The notes: a model not told the origin generated them from the sequence alone. 54,360 nt of DNA from Chloroflexota bacterium (GCA_011523735.1 WTGB01000075.1:1-54360), one strand, 5' to 3'. Numbered from the stretch's first letter, positions 25,716 to 35,125 are shown. Translations and numbers: made by a program.

Positions 25716-26498
25716 TTAGATCGACCGCGCGGCGCCGCCATCAACGCGCAGCGTGGCGCCGGTGATATAGCTGGCGGCCGGCGAGAGCAGGAAAGCGCCC
25801 GCTCGCCCGAAGTCGTCGATCGTGCCGTAACGCCCCAGGGGAATCCCCGCCAGGCTGCGCTTCTGCACTTCTTCGATGCTGATGCCCAGCTTCTGGGAGG
25901 TGTTGGCATCAAGCTGGGCGACGCGGTCGGTGTCGATCCGGCCCGGCACGAGATTGTTCACGCGGATACCATCGCCCGCCAACTCATCCGCCAGCGTCTT
26001 GACCAAGCCCGCCACACCAGCGCGCATGATCGTCGACAGACCGAGGCGCGCTATTGGCTCCCGGACAGAGCCGGAGGTGACAGTCAAGATTGACCCGCCA
26101 TCCGTCATATGTGGGATGGTCATTTGAATCATGCGAAAGCTGCTGAAAAGAGTGAGTTCAAAGGCGGCTTCAAAATCATCTTCGCTGACTTCTTTGATGG
26201 TCTTGGCTGGCGGTCCGCCAGCGTTGACGAGCAGGCAGTCAACCTTGCCCCAGGCGGCGACTGTTTTCTCCACCCAAGCTTGGATATCGCCGAGCGCGCG
26301 CACATCACAGGCGGTCGCCAGGGTTTTGGCGCCATAATCGCTCGCGAGCGTTTGAGCGGCCGCCGCGACATCGTCCCCGTTGCGGCTGCAAAGCGAAACT
26401 TTGGCGCCTTCGGCCGCCAGCGCTTTGGCAACGCCATAACCTAAACCTTTGCTTGAAGCCGCGACCAGGGCGACCTTGTCTTTCAATCCCAAATCCAT
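25716..26498 (-). CDS. SDR-family NAD(P)-dependent oxidoreductase
   Basis: A 260-residue classical short-chain dehydrogenase. The nucleotide-binding start is VALVAASSKGLGYGVAKAL, with AASSKGLG in place of the usual TGxxxGIG. NAGGPPAKT follows in place of NNAG, and the last part (LSPAASYITGATLRVDGG) is typical. The serine of ILTVTSGSVREPIARLGLS is present, but the usual YxxxK is not obvious: where it is expected the sequence reads LSTIMRAG. This matches the FabG-like subgroup with the same SSKGLG signature. The substrate is unknown. The gene stands alone. Confidence 0.88.
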   Translation of the reverse strand: MDLGLKDKVALVAASSKGLGYGVAKALAAEGAKVSLCSRNGDDVAAAAQTLASDYGAKTLATACDVRALGDIQAWVEKTVAAWGKVDCLLVNAGGPPAKTIKEVSEDDFEAAFELTLFSSFRMIQMTIPHMTDGGSILTVTSGSVREPIARLGLSTIMRAGVAGLVKTLADELAGDGIRVNNLVPGRIDTDRVAQLDANTSQKLGISIEEVQKRSLAGIPLGRYGTIDDFGRAGAFLLSPAASYITGATLRVDGGAARSI

Positions 26499-26619
26499 TG
26501 TCTCTTCCCTTTTATGTGGCTATGCCGGAACAATGGACGGGATTATAGCGTGTGTGACGCGTTTGTTCAGCGGGGAATGCGGACGTCCGCGGCGCCCGGG
26601 ATCGGTCTCGCGCCCGGGG

Positions 26620-27042
26620 TCAATCTTTCTTGCCCAAAACTGCGCGCAAGCCAGCCCCCACAGCAGTGCCGATGCCGATGGCAATACCCCAGACAATACT
26701 GGAGCCGCTGTCCAAGGCAATGGTCAAAATACCTTTCACGAATTCATTGACGCTATCCAAGATTCCGCTTATCACTGTGGTGAGGATGGCAACAATGATA
26801 CCGGCTACAATGGCGAAGACGACCGCCATAACCAAGGGATTGCCTTCTCTAGCGCTGCGCGAGCGATACCAGCGCGACCCGATAGCGCCTACAGGAACAC
26901 CAGCGCCCAGAAAAAAGCCCATCACAATGCCAAAGAGCAGATCGTTGCGTCCTAGGCCGAACACGATGCCGATTAGAACCCCGATTCCAGTCAAGAGTCC
27001 TATTCTCTCGTACCATGCTTTGTCGTTCTTCTTGTTGCTCAT
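26620..27042 (-). CDS. Small integral membrane protein, unknown function
   Basis: A 140-residue protein with about four hydrophobic, glycine-rich helices (IGLLTGIGVLIGIVFGLG; LLFGIVMGFFLGAGVPVGAIG; VVFAIVAGIIVAILTTVISG; GIAIGIGTAVGAGLRAVLG) and charged ends. GGAGG lies 7 bases before the ATG, which supports a real gene. I do not recognise a family. The gene stands alone between the SDR and the histidine kinase. Confidence 0.7.
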   Translation of the reverse strand: MSNKKNDKAWYERIGLLTGIGVLIGIVFGLGRNDLLFGIVMGFFLGAGVPVGAIGSRWYRSRSAREGNPLVMAVVFAIVAGIIVAILTTVISGILDSVNEFVKGILTIALDSGSSIVWGIAIGIGTAVGAGLRAVLGKKD

Positions 27043-27078
27043 TTCTGATCCTCCGCCTGCGAAACTTTATATTTATGA

Positions 27079-27113
27079 CGACATATAAACCCCTTTATAA
27101 TGCAATTATGTCG
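27079..27113. promoter_or_regulatory. Inverted repeat in the promoter of the membrane-protein gene
   Basis: CGACATA and TATGTCG form a perfect 7-bp inverted repeat around an AT-rich 21-bp spacer containing TATAAT. It begins 37 bp upstream of the small membrane protein and could be an operator over its promoter. The rest of 27114-27292 shows nothing recognisable. Confidence 0.35.
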
Positions 27114-27292
27114 GTAATCCGCGAAAATGTCGAATACCGGCTGTGATGAAGCCAGCTATACAGAACTCGATATGCGCGTCGCCAGTCTCTGATATTCGCC
27201 GCTGCCTGGGATACCAGCCCGGCAGACAGGACGATTGGCGCTTCGACCGAACTGAAAAGGACGATTTAGGCTGGAGGGTCGGTGCGGTGTTT

Positions 27293-28555
27293 CTATCCCT
27301 GCGGCAAAGTGAAGCTGAAGGTCGTGCCGTCGGATTCGACGCTGCTCGCCCAGATCGCGCCGCCATGCGCTTCAATGAACCCGCGCGCGATCGCCAAGCC
27401 TAAACCTGTGCCGCGCGCGCCATCGTCATCGCGCATCCGCGAACCCTCGCCGCGATAGAAACTCTCGAAGAGGCGCGGCAAGACATCTTGGGGGATGAAA
27501 GAGCCGCTGTTGTGGATATCGATGCGAACTTCGCCATCGCTGCGCCAGGCGCGCAAGGTGACGCTGACGCCGGTATCCGCGTATTTGATCGCGTTATCCA
27601 CCAGGTTGCTTAATACCCGCTGAATCTTGTCCGGCGCCATCCGAATCATATCGACATCGTCCGAAACCTCGCCGTTCAGCTTGACGCCATGCTGATTCGC
27701 CTTCGCTTCCATGCTGCCTAGCGTATCGGAGATCAGATCGCGTATCGAAGCTTGCTGCAAATCCAGCTTGAGATGACCCACATCCAGTTGCGCCAACTCG
27801 AAGAGGTCGTCGATGAGATGGCTGAGATGCTCGATTTCGGCGCGGCTGTTCTCCAGATAACGCTGCACCGTCTCCTCATCAGCGACAACGCCATCGAGTA
27901 TCGCCTCGACCATGACCCGCAGAGATGTCAGCGGAGTCCGCAAGTCATGGGAAACCCAGGCGGTCAGGTCGCGGCGCGTCTGTTCCAGTTGGCGCTTCTG
28001 TTCCTCGACCTCTTGCAGGTTGCCCGCCATGTCGTTGAATGTGTCGGCCAGTTGAGCGATCTCGTCATTGCCCGAGATTTTGAGGCGGACGGCGAAATCG
28101 CGGCGCGCCAGGGATTGGGTCGCCTCATGCAGTTTGCTCAGGCGGTCGGTCATCGTCTTCGAGGCGAAGAAACCGATGGTCAGCGCGGACAAACCGGCGA
28201 AGACCAGCAAGACCGATGTGAGCGTGAGGTAGTGGCTTTGGAACGTGAAGCGCGCGATCACCCAGACATTCAGGAAGATCATCAGCACCAGCAGCGCGAT
28301 TACCATCCAGATCGCCCAGCGCAAGCTGCGAAACCACTCCAGGATGCCCAGCCGGTAAAAGGCGAATGACAGCAGGGAGCTCATGACGCCGGTCATGGTC
28401 ATGAAGGCGACCAACTGCTGCACCTCGCCGCCGGGCAAATCGAACATGATCAATTCGCTGAACAGGGTGCCGGCGATGGGAATCACCAGTACGACCAGAA
28501 ATATCAATACCGGATTCCGCGATAGCTGCTTGGTCATGCGCGCCATGATAGTCAC
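27293..28555 (-). CDS. Sensor histidine kinase with HAMP domain
   Basis: A 420-residue kinase with four predicted membrane helices in the first 130 residues and almost no extracytoplasmic domain. A HAMP linker follows (about 131-185), then the phosphorylation site H203 in WVSHDLRTPLTSL and an ATPase domain with NLVDNAIKYAD, ARGTGLGLAIARGF and GGAIWASS. It follows the response regulator by 5 bp, so they form one operon. The first start is GTG; ATG codons at 28546 and 28537 are alternatives. The lack of a large sensor domain suggests it senses membrane or envelope state. Confidence 0.92.
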   Translation of the reverse strand: MTIMARMTKQLSRNPVLIFLVVLVIPIAGTLFSELIMFDLPGGEVQQLVAFMTMTGVMSSLLSFAFYRLGILEWFRSLRWAIWMVIALLVLMIFLNVWVIARFTFQSHYLTLTSVLLVFAGLSALTIGFFASKTMTDRLSKLHEATQSLARRDFAVRLKISGNDEIAQLADTFNDMAGNLQEVEEQKRQLEQTRRDLTAWVSHDLRTPLTSLRVMVEAILDGVVADEETVQRYLENSRAEIEHLSHLIDDLFELAQLDVGHLKLDLQQASIRDLISDTLGSMEAKANQHGVKLNGEVSDDVDMIRMAPDKIQRVLSNLVDNAIKYADTGVSVTLRAWRSDGEVRIDIHNSGSFIPQDVLPRLFESFYRGEGSRMRDDDGARGTGLGLAIARGFIEAHGGAIWASSVESDGTTFSFTLPQG

Positions 28556-28560
28556 ACTCT

Positions 28561-29289
28561 CTAATTCTCAGCCGGGATTTCGAATTTGTAGCCGACGCCC
28601 CAGACTGTCTGCACATAAATCGGCTTGCTCGGGTTCGGCTCCAGCTTTTCCCGCAAGCGGCGCACATGTACCGTCACGGTGCTTTCATCGCCATAATATT
28701 CGTAGCCCCAAACATTGTTGAGCAATTGCTCCCGCCTGAATACCTGGCGTGGATGCCGCAGCAGGAACCAAAGCAGATCGAATTCCTTGGCTGTCAGCGA
28801 AACAGCTTTGCCATGCACGCTGACCGAGCGGCTGCGCGGATCGACCAGCAAGCCGGCGTATTCCAGCGGGCTTTCGCTTTCGTTTTCTGGCGGGGAGCTG
28901 CGGCGCAATACGGTCTTTACCCGCGCCACCAACTCGCGCGGACTGAAAGGCTTGGTCACATAATCATCGGCGCCCAACTCCAAACCCGCCACGCGGTCGA
29001 CTTCATTGCCGCGGGCGGTCAGCAGGATGATAGGTATATCGCCATCGGCGCGCAGAGGATTGTGGTCCGCTGCGCCCCTTAAACGTCGGGTGATTGCGAA
29101 ACCGTCCACCCCGGGCAGCATGATATCCAGCACGATCAGGTCGGGTGGACCTTCTTGCAAAATGGACAGAGCCTGCGGTCCAGTCTCGGCTTCCGTGACG
29201 ACGAAGCCTTCCAGTTCGAGGTAGCGGCGCACGACTTCGCGTATTGTCCGCTCGTCATCAACCACCAGAATATTGCGTTTCTTGGACAT
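28561..29289 (-). CDS. OmpR-family response regulator
   Basis: A 242-residue two-domain regulator: a receiver with the acidic pair DDE at 11-13, phospho-acceptor D55 in LIVLDIMLPG and K113 in YVTKPFSPREL, then a winged-helix DNA-binding domain (LTAKEFDLLWFLLRHPRQVF; ESTVTVHVRRLREKLEP; VWGVGYKF). The receiver has a loop of about 10 extra residues after the fourth helix region (AADHNPLRADGD). It is the partner of the adjacent kinase. Targets are not evident from the window. Confidence 0.95.
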   Translation of the reverse strand: MSKKRNILVVDDERTIREVVRRYLELEGFVVTEAETGPQALSILQEGPPDLIVLDIMLPGVDGFAITRRLRGAADHNPLRADGDIPIILLTARGNEVDRVAGLELGADDYVTKPFSPRELVARVKTVLRRSSPPENESESPLEYAGLLVDPRSRSVSVHGKAVSLTAKEFDLLWFLLRHPRQVFRREQLLNNVWGYEYYGDESTVTVHVRRLREKLEPNPSKPIYVQTVWGVGYKFEIPAEN

Positions 29290-29509
29290 ATTTGCCTGCC
29301 AATTCGCACTTGCTTATTCTCATGTATTCTAGCTTAGTTTGTATTTCTATCGTAACGATTAAACCGCCGCCGCTTGGTATGCCGCGCCTTCCATCTGGGC
29401 ACTGCGGCATTCCGTCGCTTCAGGCCCTCTTTGTGCAGGGAAATATCGTTGGCTTTGCGCTATCATGGCGAGTGCTCATTACTTGGCTTGAATGTGAAGG
29501 GGTTTACCC

Positions 29510-30889
29510 ATGACCGATACAATCCAGAACGCAATCGATTACATGGCGGAGACGCGAGACAAGATGATGGAGGACTACAAAGCCCTCTTGCGCTTCCCCT
29601 CCATCAGCGCCGACCCGGCTCATGCGGCTGATGTGCGCGCCTGCGCTGACTGGATCGTGAGCCAGCTCCAGGCGCTGGGCTTTGACAACTGCGAGGCGAT
29701 CGCCACCGCCGGTCATCCGGTCGTCTACGGCGAGTGGCTGAAGGCGGGCGCCGATAAACCCACCGTTCTCGTTTACGCTCACTACGATGTGCAGCCGGTC
29801 GACCCCCTGCCGCTCTGGAATTCCGAACCCTTCGAGGGCCTCATCCGCGATGGCAAGCTCTTCGCCCGCGGCGCCAGCGACAATAAAGCCGGCGTCTGGG
29901 GTAACCTCAAGACCTTCGAGACATTGCTGCGGGCGAATGGCGAACTGCCCGTTAATATCAAGATCATGTTCGAGGGCGAAGAAGAATCCGGTTCGCCCAG
30001 CATCGAAGCCTTCGTCGAGGCGAACAAAGACAGGCTGGCTGCCGATGTGCTGCTGAATTGCGATGGCGATTTTTCGCCAGATAGTCCGAAGCTCTTCTAC
30101 GGCGGGCGCGGCATGGTCACCGCGCAAGTGCGGGTCAGCGGACCAAAAGCCGATATCCATTCCGGTCTCTACGGCGGCCTCGTGCAGAACCCGCTGCATG
30201 TCGCCGGTAAAATCATCGGCGCCTTCCATGACCACCAGGGACGTATTCAACTGCCGGGCTACTATGATGATGTGACGGAAGCCACTGAGGCGGAAAAAGC
30301 TCGCATTGAAGCGGGATTCCAGGAGGATGCCCTGCTCGAAGGCGCCGGCGTCGACCAGTTTTGGGGAGAATCGGTCGCGCCCGCTTCCGAGCGCGCTACT
30401 GTTTACCCTACGCTTGATATCGTCGGTCTATGGGGCGGGTATCAAGGTCCCGGCATCAAAACGATAATCCCGGCGGAAGCGGGCTTCAAAATCACCATGC
30501 GCCTCGCCCCGGATCAGGATCCCCGCACCGTTTCCCGGACGCTCAAGGAGTACGTGGAAGGATTCGCCACCGATACCGTTCAAATCGAATGCGCGATTGG
30601 CGAAAACGCCTGGTATTTCCAGCTCGAGACCGAAGGACCCTGGCTGGAAGCGGTACAATCGGCGATTGAAACAACCGTCGGAAAGCGCGCCCAACTCGTC
30701 CGCACGGGCGGTTCCATCCCCATCCTCGGCGTCTTCAACCGGCTGATTGGCTTGCCCATTACGGCATTCGGCTACGGGCACGGCGAAGGCATCCACTCGC
30801 CCAATGAGTACCTGGACATTGACACTTTCTTCACCTCGCTGGAGGCGGCTCTGCGCTTGTACCACAATTTGGGAGAGGTCGAGGTATAA
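29510..30889 (+). CDS. M20-family dipeptidase
   Basis: A 459-residue di-zinc peptidase of the M20 family. The metal and catalytic motifs are seen in order: LVYAHYDVQPVDP near residue 90, ARGASDNKAGVW near 122 and MFEGEEESGSPS near 157, then the dimerisation insert beginning YGGRGMVTAQVRVSG, and GHGEGIHSPNEYLDI near 425 with the last histidine ligand. AAGGGG lies 8 bases before the ATG. It cleaves dipeptides or N-acyl amino acids in the cytoplasm. It is divergent from the two-component operon across a 220-bp gap. Confidence 0.94.
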   Translation: MTDTIQNAIDYMAETRDKMMEDYKALLRFPSISADPAHAADVRACADWIVSQLQALGFDNCEAIATAGHPVVYGEWLKAGADKPTVLVYAHYDVQPVDPLPLWNSEPFEGLIRDGKLFARGASDNKAGVWGNLKTFETLLRANGELPVNIKIMFEGEEESGSPSIEAFVEANKDRLAADVLLNCDGDFSPDSPKLFYGGRGMVTAQVRVSGPKADIHSGLYGGLVQNPLHVAGKIIGAFHDHQGRIQLPGYYDDVTEATEAEKARIEAGFQEDALLEGAGVDQFWGESVAPASERATVYPTLDIVGLWGGYQGPGIKTIIPAEAGFKITMRLAPDQDPRTVSRTLKEYVEGFATDTVQIECAIGENAWYFQLETEGPWLEAVQSAIETTVGKRAQLVRTGGSIPILGVFNRLIGLPITAFGYGHGEGIHSPNEYLDIDTFFTSLEAALRLYHNLGEVEV

Positions 30890-31410
30890 GTAGTGCGCCG
30901 GCTCCATGCCCCCGTCCTTCGTGCGCAAGCCTTGTAGGGGCGACACTTGTGTCCCCCGAAACTTGACGCGTGAGGCGATTGCTTTCAGATCAACAATCCC
31001 AGCGCCAAACGACGCAACTGCTTCACCCGGTCGGATAGGCTGTGCGTCATCCCGTTCTCGCGCCAAGTTTTCTTACGCGCTTTTGACACAGCTCTGCGCT
31101 ACGGAAGCCTTTTCACCGTGTTATACGCTATGAACGACAGAAAAGGATCTTCTAATGATAAAGAAAGCGCTAGTATCACAAAGTCGCCCTCGTCACAGAG
31201 ACTTCGTGTATGGGATGGCCGCCCCCTTTTCATTTCTGGATATCTTCGCCTATCTCCGTCTTGGCGGATCGGCTGGTGCAAACGATGCGCAATCTCATCG
31301 GGAAGATATGGAATTCTTTAGCAATCGCAAATGGGGCGCCGCGCGATCGCAGTCCGCTTGAATCTGGCGAGGGCGCGACCGCTGCCTCAGCGCCAAACGG
31401 GACCGATGCG
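30890..31410. other. Gene-poor interval with a family A palindrome and a short duplication
   Basis: No convincing gene in 520 bp. It holds a family A palindrome at 30933-30957 (TGTAGGGGCGACAC and GTGTCCCCC). It also holds, at 30989-31005, a 17-base exact copy (ATCAACAATCCCAGCGC) of the 3' end of the small membrane protein gene at 31415-31431. Read on the minus strand both copies encode ALGLLI followed by a stop. The rest has scattered open frames without ribosome sites. Confidence 0.5.
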
Positions 31411-31632
31411 CTAAATCAACAATCCCAGCGCTACGAACACGACGCCAAGCAACGCGAACACCAGCGCCGATCGCCGCGTCTTGGCATCCCAAGCCTCCGT
31501 GCGTTCAGGGTTGTCTGCCCGCCAGCGCGGCTCCATTGAGTACAGCCGCCAGACCAAATCCCGCCGGAAATAGCAGAGTCCCGCCAGTACCCAGAAGGCC
31601 ATCCCGCCCAGAATCAGTATCCAGTCTCCCAT
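31411..31632 (-). CDS. Small two-helix membrane protein
   Basis: A 73-residue protein with a helix at each end (WILILGGMAFWVLAGLCYF and ALVFALLGVVFVALGLLI) and a charged middle (RWRADNPERTEAWDAKTRRS). The layout recalls DUF6199-like small proteins, in which a conserved W, S/E and R region lies between two helices. I am only moderately sure of the family. The gene lies just downstream of the dehydrogenase gene region, separated by a family B repeat. Confidence 0.55.
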   Translation of the reverse strand: MGDWILILGGMAFWVLAGLCYFRRDLVWRLYSMEPRWRADNPERTEAWDAKTRRSALVFALLGVVFVALGLLI

Positions 31633-31640
31633 TCGCGCTT

Positions 31641-31677
31641 TACTCTGTGCACTCTGTAAACTCGGTGTCCTCGGTGG
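31641..31677. repeat. Dispersed repeat family B, single copy
   Basis: TACTCTGTGCACTCTG followed by CTCGGTGTCCTCGGTGG, matching the motif pair at 25507-25666. It fills most of the gap between the small membrane protein and the zinc dehydrogenase. Confidence 0.5.
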
Positions 31678-31684
31678 CTATCCC

Positions 31685-32836
31685 CTAATTCGGCTGCAAG
31701 ATGATCTTGGCGTCCTCGCGGCTCTCCAGGCGCTTGAAGGCGGCGACCGCATCATCCAGCGGCAAGCGCGCGCTTACCATCTGGCGCATGTCGATTCTCC
31801 CCGCCGCCATCATGCTGATGACATGCTGGAATGGACCACCAGCATGCCCGAGCGAGCCAGCCAGTTGTACGCCCATCCGTTTGTAGGCAACTATGGGCAG
31901 TGTCGGGTTCGCCTCGCCCATGCCGATATCAATGATGGAGGCGTTCACCGCCAGGCAGCGGTCCAGCGGCTCAATCGTCTGGTCGGCGAAACCGGCGCAT
32001 TCCACCACATAATCGACGCCGCGCCCAAGGGTATGTTCCATGATGGCTCCATCCAAATCAATGCCGATGGGGTCCAGCGCCGCCGATGCGCCCATAGTCA
32101 TTGCAATCGCCCGCCGGCTCGCCGAAGGATCGAAAACGAGGACCCGCCCCGCCCCCGCAGCGATGACCAGCGCTTCCGCCGCCAAACCGATGGGACCGGC
32201 GCCGAAGATGGCGACATTGTTGCCCGGCTGCCAGTTGTGCAGGCGATTGAACAAACCTTGGTAGGAGACGCCGGTCGGCTCGACCATCGCGCCCATGACC
32301 AGCGCTTCTTCTTCACCATACTGCTCGGCGATCTCGTCCAGCTTCCAGCAATACTTCGCCCGCACCGGCAGATATTGCGCCATCGCGCCGGGGATGGTGA
32401 AACCCAGTTCTTCGATGTCCAGGCAGTGATTGACGAAGCCGCGGCGACAGGCGTTGCATTCGCCGCACCACTGGATCTCCTCCACCGCCACCAAATCGCC
32501 GACGCTTAAGCCCTTGACCTCGGGCCCGACCTCGACAATGCGGCCGGCGAATTCATGACCGATGATATTCGGCGTGTGCACCAAACCGGGATAGACCATA
32601 TATCCGTCAGCGCCGGCTTCATACATGTGCATATCCGAGCCGCAGATGCCCACCGCCGCGACCTCCAGCAGCGTCTGATCAGGCTTCAGGCTCGGATCCG
32701 GCACATCGCCAAGCTCAATTTTTGGTCCCTTCCAGGTCATATTGGCGTTGCGCGGCCGGCGCAAATCGCGCTCGCTCGCCGTCATGTCATAGCCCGGTTT
32801 CGGCGCCCATTCCGCCTTCAATGTCAGTGCTCTCAT
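31685..32836 (-). CDS. Zinc-dependent medium-chain alcohol/polyol dehydrogenase
   Basis: A 383-residue MDR-family dehydrogenase. Catalytic zinc ligands lie in GICGSDMHMYE and IGHEFAGRIVEVG, the structural zinc cysteines in WCGECNACRRGFVNHC, and the NAD-binding Rossmann start in NVAIFGAGPIGLAAEALV. Relatives include threonine, sorbitol and sugar-acid dehydrogenases. The ATG at 32836 (MRALTLKAEWAP) is chosen because homology begins there; the longer open frame reads back through the epimerase gene. It lies 34 bp after that gene, so they probably form one operon feeding sugar-derived alcohols or acids into catabolism. Confidence 0.9.
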   Translation of the reverse strand: MRALTLKAEWAPKPGYDMTASERDLRRPRNANMTWKGPKIELGDVPDPSLKPDQTLLEVAAVGICGSDMHMYEAGADGYMVYPGLVHTPNIIGHEFAGRIVEVGPEVKGLSVGDLVAVEEIQWCGECNACRRGFVNHCLDIEELGFTIPGAMAQYLPVRAKYCWKLDEIAEQYGEEEALVMGAMVEPTGVSYQGLFNRLHNWQPGNNVAIFGAGPIGLAAEALVIAAGAGRVLVFDPSASRRAIAMTMGASAALDPIGIDLDGAIMEHTLGRGVDYVVECAGFADQTIEPLDRCLAVNASIIDIGMGEANPTLPIVAYKRMGVQLAGSLGHAGGPFQHVISMMAAGRIDMRQMVSARLPLDDAVAAFKRLESREDAKIILQPN

Positions 32837-32870
32837 CTGCCAGTCTCTCCCTTTAGCGTCTGGTCGCTGT

Positions 32871-33839
32871 TCATACGCCGGCGCCATGGAATGCGTCCCA
32901 CTGCGCCTTGTAATCGCGCATGCCCTCCAGCACATTATAGGTCGCTCGCCCCAGCGCCGTGCAGGATTTCTCGTTGCTGCTGACGATGCGGAAGGGGATG
33001 CGAATATGCCTGTATCTATCCAGCACATGCGGGTCGGTCGGCACGGGCACAATAAGCGTCCGGTCGACCTGGAAGGTGTCGGCGAAGTGGTAGGCGAATT
33101 GCAGGCGGCTGACCGCCTCGCTGCCCCAGCAGTGGAAGATGCCGTTCTCATCATGCTCCGCCAGGCGCAGCAGCATCTCCGCGCCATCGGATGCCAGCGT
33201 CGGATGCGCCACCTCATTGACCTTGGGACCGGTCCAGATCTCGGCGATCAAGCCGCGCGAAAGCTGGTCGACCACATAGTTGCCCAGATCAAAGCCGACA
33301 TCGTTTTTCTTCCGCAGCAGCGACGGCGCGCTGTAATTGATGCCATAGACGCCCGCCAGTCGTCCGATGCCGTAACTCAAGCCGGACACGCCCATGATGT
33401 CGCGCTCGCAGACTGCTTTCATGAAACCGTAGTAGAGCACCGGCATAGGCGGCGAATCCTCATCGACCAGCGGCTCCTGCCCATCAAATATCCAGTCGGA
33501 CGAGACGAAGACATAGCGCGCCCCGACCTCGGCGCAGCTCTGCGCGAAAGCCAGGTTGCCATCGACTGTCGCTTGCCAGGTTTCGGCGCGATGGTATTGC
33601 ATGTAGACATGGTCGAGCACAGCGGCGCAATGGATGACGACATCGGGCTTGTAGCGCCGGATTGAAGCGCGCACCGCGTCCGTATCCGCCATATCCAGCG
33701 GATCGAGCTCGTAGTCGACATCCCATTCCGGTGGCGGACCATACTGCGCCGCGATGATCTCGATATCCTTGCGTCCCCGCGCCAGCCGGATGATATTGCT
33801 GCTGACTAGCCCCGTTCCGCCCGTAATATAAAGTCGCAT
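32871..33839 (-). CDS. NAD-dependent epimerase/RmlD-like extended SDR
   Basis: A 322-residue extended SDR. The nucleotide-binding loop is ITGGTGLVSSNIIRLA, DVVIHCAAVLDH lies near residue 70 and the catalytic YxxxK is present as YGFMK near residue 142, preceded by YVFVSSDWIFDG. The pattern resembles RmlD and other sugar or sugar-nucleotide reductases. GAGG precedes the ATG. It is followed closely by the zinc dehydrogenase. A role in sugar-acid or sugar interconversion is likely; the substrate is unknown. Confidence 0.85.
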   Translation of the reverse strand: MRLYITGGTGLVSSNIIRLARGRKDIEIIAAQYGPPPEWDVDYELDPLDMADTDAVRASIRRYKPDVVIHCAAVLDHVYMQYHRAETWQATVDGNLAFAQSCAEVGARYVFVSSDWIFDGQEPLVDEDSPPMPVLYYGFMKAVCERDIMGVSGLSYGIGRLAGVYGINYSAPSLLRKKNDVGFDLGNYVVDQLSRGLIAEIWTGPKVNEVAHPTLASDGAEMLLRLAEHDENGIFHCWGSEAVSRLQFAYHFADTFQVDRTLIVPVPTDPHVLDRYRHIRIPFRIVSSNEKSCTALGRATYNVLEGMRDYKAQWDAFHGAGV

Positions 33840-34216
33840 CTGTTGTCCTCATGCCTGAGACGCGCCAAGCATAAATGATGCGCCTAAACCTGTCAAACTG
33901 GCATGACCGCGCAGTTGCATACAATTCCGCCGCGCCAAGCTGATTACAACTCAAGCAATCTCGATCTTGTCGCCGCCGCCGGCATCTACGTCCACGAATC
34001 CGCAATGAACGGCGGCGCGCGCATAGAAATCCCTCAGTTCGGATAGTGGAAATCATACGGCGACCAATCTGCTCGCCCTTCTCATCCCCACCCATTAAGG
34101 ACATCGTAGGGGCGACCCTGTGGGACGCCCATCGGCCGAATTACAGAGAGTGGTGAATAGCGCAAGCATGCGTTAAGCTACGCGTTCGAGTGCTAATTCC
34201 GAATATGGAGACGCCC
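33840..34216. other. Divergent intergenic region with family A palindrome
   Basis: 376 bp between the epimerase and the dehydratase genes, which point apart. It must hold both promoters, but I cannot place them with confidence. A family A palindrome lies at 34105-34130 (CGTAGGGGCGACC and GGGACGCCC). Also seen is GCGACCAATCTGCTCGCCC near 34060, a degenerate relative. No gene is seen. Confidence 0.45.
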
Positions 34217-35125
34217 ATGCTCGACGGCATCGCCCCGATACTATTCACCCCCTTCGATGAAAACGGCGACATCGACGCCGACGGCTTGCGCAATATCCTG
34301 CGCTTCGAATTGGAGGGTGGTGTCCACGCGATCGGCATCAACGGCTTTGCCAGCGAAGCCTACAAGATGACCGACAACGAGCGTCTGGAAAATGTCAAAA
34401 TCGTCGCGAGCGAAACGGCAAAGGCCGCGCCGCTTATCATCGGCATCGCGCCGAACAGCCTGGAATCCGCCATCAAGCAAGCGCGGCAATTTGCGCCATA
34501 TCATCCCGCCACGCTGATGACGCTGCCGCCGCCGACTATGGACAACGGTCCGCAGTCATTCGTGGATTTCTATGTCGAGTTGGGCAATGCCAGCGAGGCG
34601 TCGATCATGATTCAGCAAGCGCCGCACATCCCCATGTACCGTCACACCGAATTGCCAGCGGAGGCTCTCGCCGAAATCGCCCACCGCGCGCCCAATGTGA
34701 AATACTACAAGATCGAGGGTCCCGGCTCATCGGCAAAAATGAAGGAACTTGCGCCTCTGCTCCCCGATGATGCGCGCATGTTCGGCGGTGGCGGCGGCAT
34801 CACCGTGCTCGACGAGTTGCGCAGCGGCGCGGCTGGCTTGATCCCCGGCGTCGGCTTCAACGAGATCTTCCTCGCCGCCTGGCGCGAGTGGACGCGCGCT
34901 GAAACCGACGCGGTCATCAATATCATCAAAGAGGGCGATGCTTTGATTAAGGCGGTCTCCGGGCGCGGGCACGAATACTCGCTGCACATCCGCAAGCACT
35001 TGATGAAACGCTACGGCTATATCCGCAGCGCCTATGTTCGACAGCCGACTGTCGCCTTCGACGAATGTGATTTGCCGGCTTTCTTTGCTATAGTTGACCG
35101 GCTTGACCTGCGCGTCTCACGCTGA
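34217..35125 (+). CDS. DHDPS/NAL-family aldolase or dehydratase (KDG dehydratase type)
   Basis: A 302-residue class I TIM-barrel protein. It opens GIAPILFTPFDENGDID, followed by GVHAIGINGFASEAYKM in place of the usual GTTGE loop; the Schiff-base lysine lies in NVKYYKIEGPGSS near residue 165. The ATG at 34217 is preceded by GGAG; an upstream GTG at 34190 and ATG at 34205 are less likely. The gene lies 97 bp ahead of an alpha-ketoglutarate-semialdehyde-type dehydrogenase. That pairing is typical of 5-keto-4-deoxyglucarate or 2-keto-3-deoxypentonate dehydratases in oxidative sugar-acid breakdown. A simple aldolase role remains possible. Confidence 0.83.
   Translation: MLDGIAPILFTPFDENGDIDADGLRNILRFELEGGVHAIGINGFASEAYKMTDNERLENVKIVASETAKAAPLIIGIAPNSLESAIKQARQFAPYHPATLMTLPPPTMDNGPQSFVDFYVELGNASEASIMIQQAPHIPMYRHTELPAEALAEIAHRAPNVKYYKIEGPGSSAKMKELAPLLPDDARMFGGGGGITVLDELRSGAAGLIPGVGFNEIFLAAWREWTRAETDAVINIIKEGDALIKAVSGRGHEYSLHIRKHLMKRYGYIRSAYVRQPTVAFDECDLPAFFAIVDRLDLRVSR

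Noticed and set aside
31099..31321. Overlapping 60-68-codon frames on both strands in the 30.9-31.4 kb gap
   Set aside because: No start signals, no family resemblance and antisense to each other.
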